This document shows, one piece after another, positions 62,051 through 64,000 of a stretch of 64,000 nucleotides of DNA. Position 1 is the stretch's first letter. Each line of letters begins with the position of its first letter. The DNA is from Anoplolepis gracilipes (Eukaryota > Arthropoda > Insecta > Hymenoptera > Formicidae), in the NCBI RefSeq assembly GCF_047496725.1, contig NC_132978.1:2433001-2497000 (forward strand), given 5' to 3'. The position numbers and the translations under genes are program-made. A model generated the notes under the pieces. It did no database searches. It had not been told where the DNA came from and worked only from the letters and a program-made list of their open reading frames with translations.

Positions 62051-64000
62051 CAACGTCAAGAAACTCGATCTAATCTCAAGATGATCTCGTAATGAATTTA
62101 TACGTCGCAGTGTTTAGTTAACTGGTACTTTAAATAAACTCGATGTATAAACCAATCGTTTTAACATAACGACACGGTTGCCGTACAAATAAAAGTTAAA
62201 TATTATATATTTTCCGACATAATATTAAGAAATATTAATGTGTAATATTTTTTGTTAAATTATTATTAATATTATTGCGACAAAAGAAAAGATTTTTTCT
62301 CAATTTTCCTGAATTTCTCCAGGATCATTATATGTCCAAATTCCCTGATCCGCGTCATTATTTTAATACGGTTCTGCAGATAATAGTCTCATTCAATGAT
62401 ATTTAACTTATAATTTAGAAGACTAATCTCTGAACACGCACAGATTATTTTACGAAGTTTTTTCGGACGGATTCCGATCGACAACGGCGAGAAAAGTATT
62501 TTCCTCGATTTTTATATCAGCGCCAAAGGTGGGGGAGGAAAAAAACTCCCTGAGGGAGATCGGTTGATTAAGCTATCGAACCCAGTTTCCACGTCAGTGC
62601 GCGCATTAAGAGAATTCTTTAAAGCACGAAGTGCTGTCGCGCACGAGCATCTCGTAAATGCAAACCGGACGGTATAATTAAAATGAATACACACATATCC
62701 CGTATACTTGTACAATGGCCCGTAAGAAATTGCAAATAAATTGCCTCTCGTAACCAAGGATATATTGTCTATTGGGAAAAGAGTCAACGACACGTAATTA
62801 AGTATTTCTACCCTTGGAGAATTAAATTACGCCAACGATATAAAACACACGTTATTTTACACGTGTTGTTCTCTCTTTTTCCAACAAAATATAGAAATTC
62901 AAAAAGACTCGAATATTCTCTTCGTTTTGAGTGATTCTGTCGATGGCAAGTATCAATTACACGGATACATAATGAGTATCGCGGTAAAAAAAAAGCACGA
63001 TACATCCGCGCGTAAGTAGACTAGTTTTTACGGGAGTTTCCGAGAAAAGAGGATCTTATAATAGAGGGTATGTATCGTAGTACGTGGTCACATAGAAGAT
63101 TTAATGCGGATCATTGAAGTGCGGCGTAATGCGCGGTTCACGGTCAAGTGATTTGCTTTCGAGTTGCGTGCGCTAAATAGCGTAGCCTTTCGGCTCGCCT
63201 TGACACGCACATGGCACGTAGGCTCGTTGCACCGCACGTGATAAAGAGTAGCCGTCGCGTATTTTGCGCAACGCGGTCGCATTCTACGTTTCCGTTAGTC
63301 GAGATAATCGGGCACGCTGACGACTGAGAATCGGAAAAGTCGATTATGTAAATATTTCAACTCTGCCATTTTGCGCCTCAAGCCAAGCAATCGCGAAATG
63401 GACGTGCGCGCGAGAAACTCGTTCATTACGCTCTGGCTGTTCCAGTTACACTGACCAAATCCGTTACGTAAAATCGGCGTAACTTGGATTAACACATGTT
63501 GACTGAATGAACGTTTCAATCACTCGGAGCGCTCCACCGTATAATTACGAGAATTATTTATTAATAATTCGTTTACATAACGATTTTCTGTGTACATATG
63601 ACTCGCGATAATTTCTTCGCAACACTGCTCATTTATAGAGAAATTTATGTTATCTTACTACTAATTTTCTTATCTCTTACGAATAAATGGATGATGTATC
63701 TGAAAGATATTTTTTCAGCAGAAATACTGTCTTAACAGATTAATTAAAGTTATCTAATCCACGATATAATATGTATATGTCGAAAGCTATCTCAGGATTG
63801 AGTTAAAATCTAATTAGATTATAATCCAAGTGAGAAATTTCATATATTATATATTATATAGCTAAATCCAACGATTCTCTTCAGTTTTATTCTTTCAAAT
63901 AAATGTCTGGTTTTTTTACCGAAGTAATTTCGTACAATTTGAAATCGCGTGTGTTAAATAAAATTATTCAAATCATTGAAGAGACGCTTAGAGTTAGTTA
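62051..64000. other. Mixed non-coding stretch to the window end
   Basis: AT-rich 62.1-62.45 and 63.55-64.0 kb; CpG-bearing 62.45-62.8 and 63.1-63.5 kb. A CCTGAATTTCTCCAGG / TTCCCTGATCC stretch lies at about 62308-62352. No gene is recognised. Confidence 0.45.

Noticed and set aside
1..64000. CRISPR arrays, operons, bacterial ribosome binding sites, transposase or reverse-transcriptase motifs, rRNA
   Set aside because: No regularly spaced direct repeats of CRISPR type and no recognisable protein or rRNA signatures in any frame. The sequence has eukaryotic non-coding character.

Overview
The window looks like insect nuclear DNA, most likely from a hymenopteran such as an ant. The base composition is a mosaic: AT-rich stretches with long A and T runs alternate with blocks unusually rich in CpG and in CG-containing words (tcg, cga, gcg). 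Microsatellites of (GA)n, (TA)n, (AC)n and (GAC)n type are frequent. There is no bacterial-style gene packing: no operons and no ribosome binding sites. The lineage call is an inference from composition, since no diagnostic gene is present.

I recognise no protein-coding gene with confidence. Every long open frame is either short, as chance predicts for CpG-rich DNA (few stop codons), or built from simple repeats. No RNA gene, CRISPR array or transposase/reverse transcriptase motif was found. The most economical reading is a large intron or an intergenic regulatory region. A few segments could be short exons because a plausible splice site meets an open frame with ordinary amino-acid composition: 5480-5750 (minus), 9988-10249 (minus), 18254-18496, 29267-29614 and 50348-50445. 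All are low confidence and none matches a family I know.

Layout: 1-13.5 kb is mixed non-coding DNA with GA, TA and T-run repeats. 14.38-15.13 kb is an almost uninterrupted inverted repeat of about 750 bp. 15.2-19.4 kb has CpG-rich blocks with simple repeats. 22.39-22.69 kb is a TA-flanked MITE-like element. 24.5-27 kb holds a long GA tract, two long T runs and a repeated 25-bp word. 27.5 kb holds a 34-bp stem-loop that pairs fully only as plus-strand RNA. 34.6-37.5 kb is dense in simple repeats and G-quadruplex-capable runs. 39.69-40.76 kb holds a three-unit degenerate tandem repeat next to a second long inverted repeat. 42.3-48.3 kb is mostly AT-rich. 48.3-64 kb alternates AT-rich valleys with CpG-rich islands, several of which look like regulatory-element candidates (53.7 and 61.9 kb).

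The most notable content is structural: several long inverted repeats of different age and size, any of which could be non-autonomous DNA transposons or hairpin-RNA (endo-siRNA or miRNA-like) sources. Short CpG-rich islands with palindromic transcription-factor-like motifs are the second class of signal.
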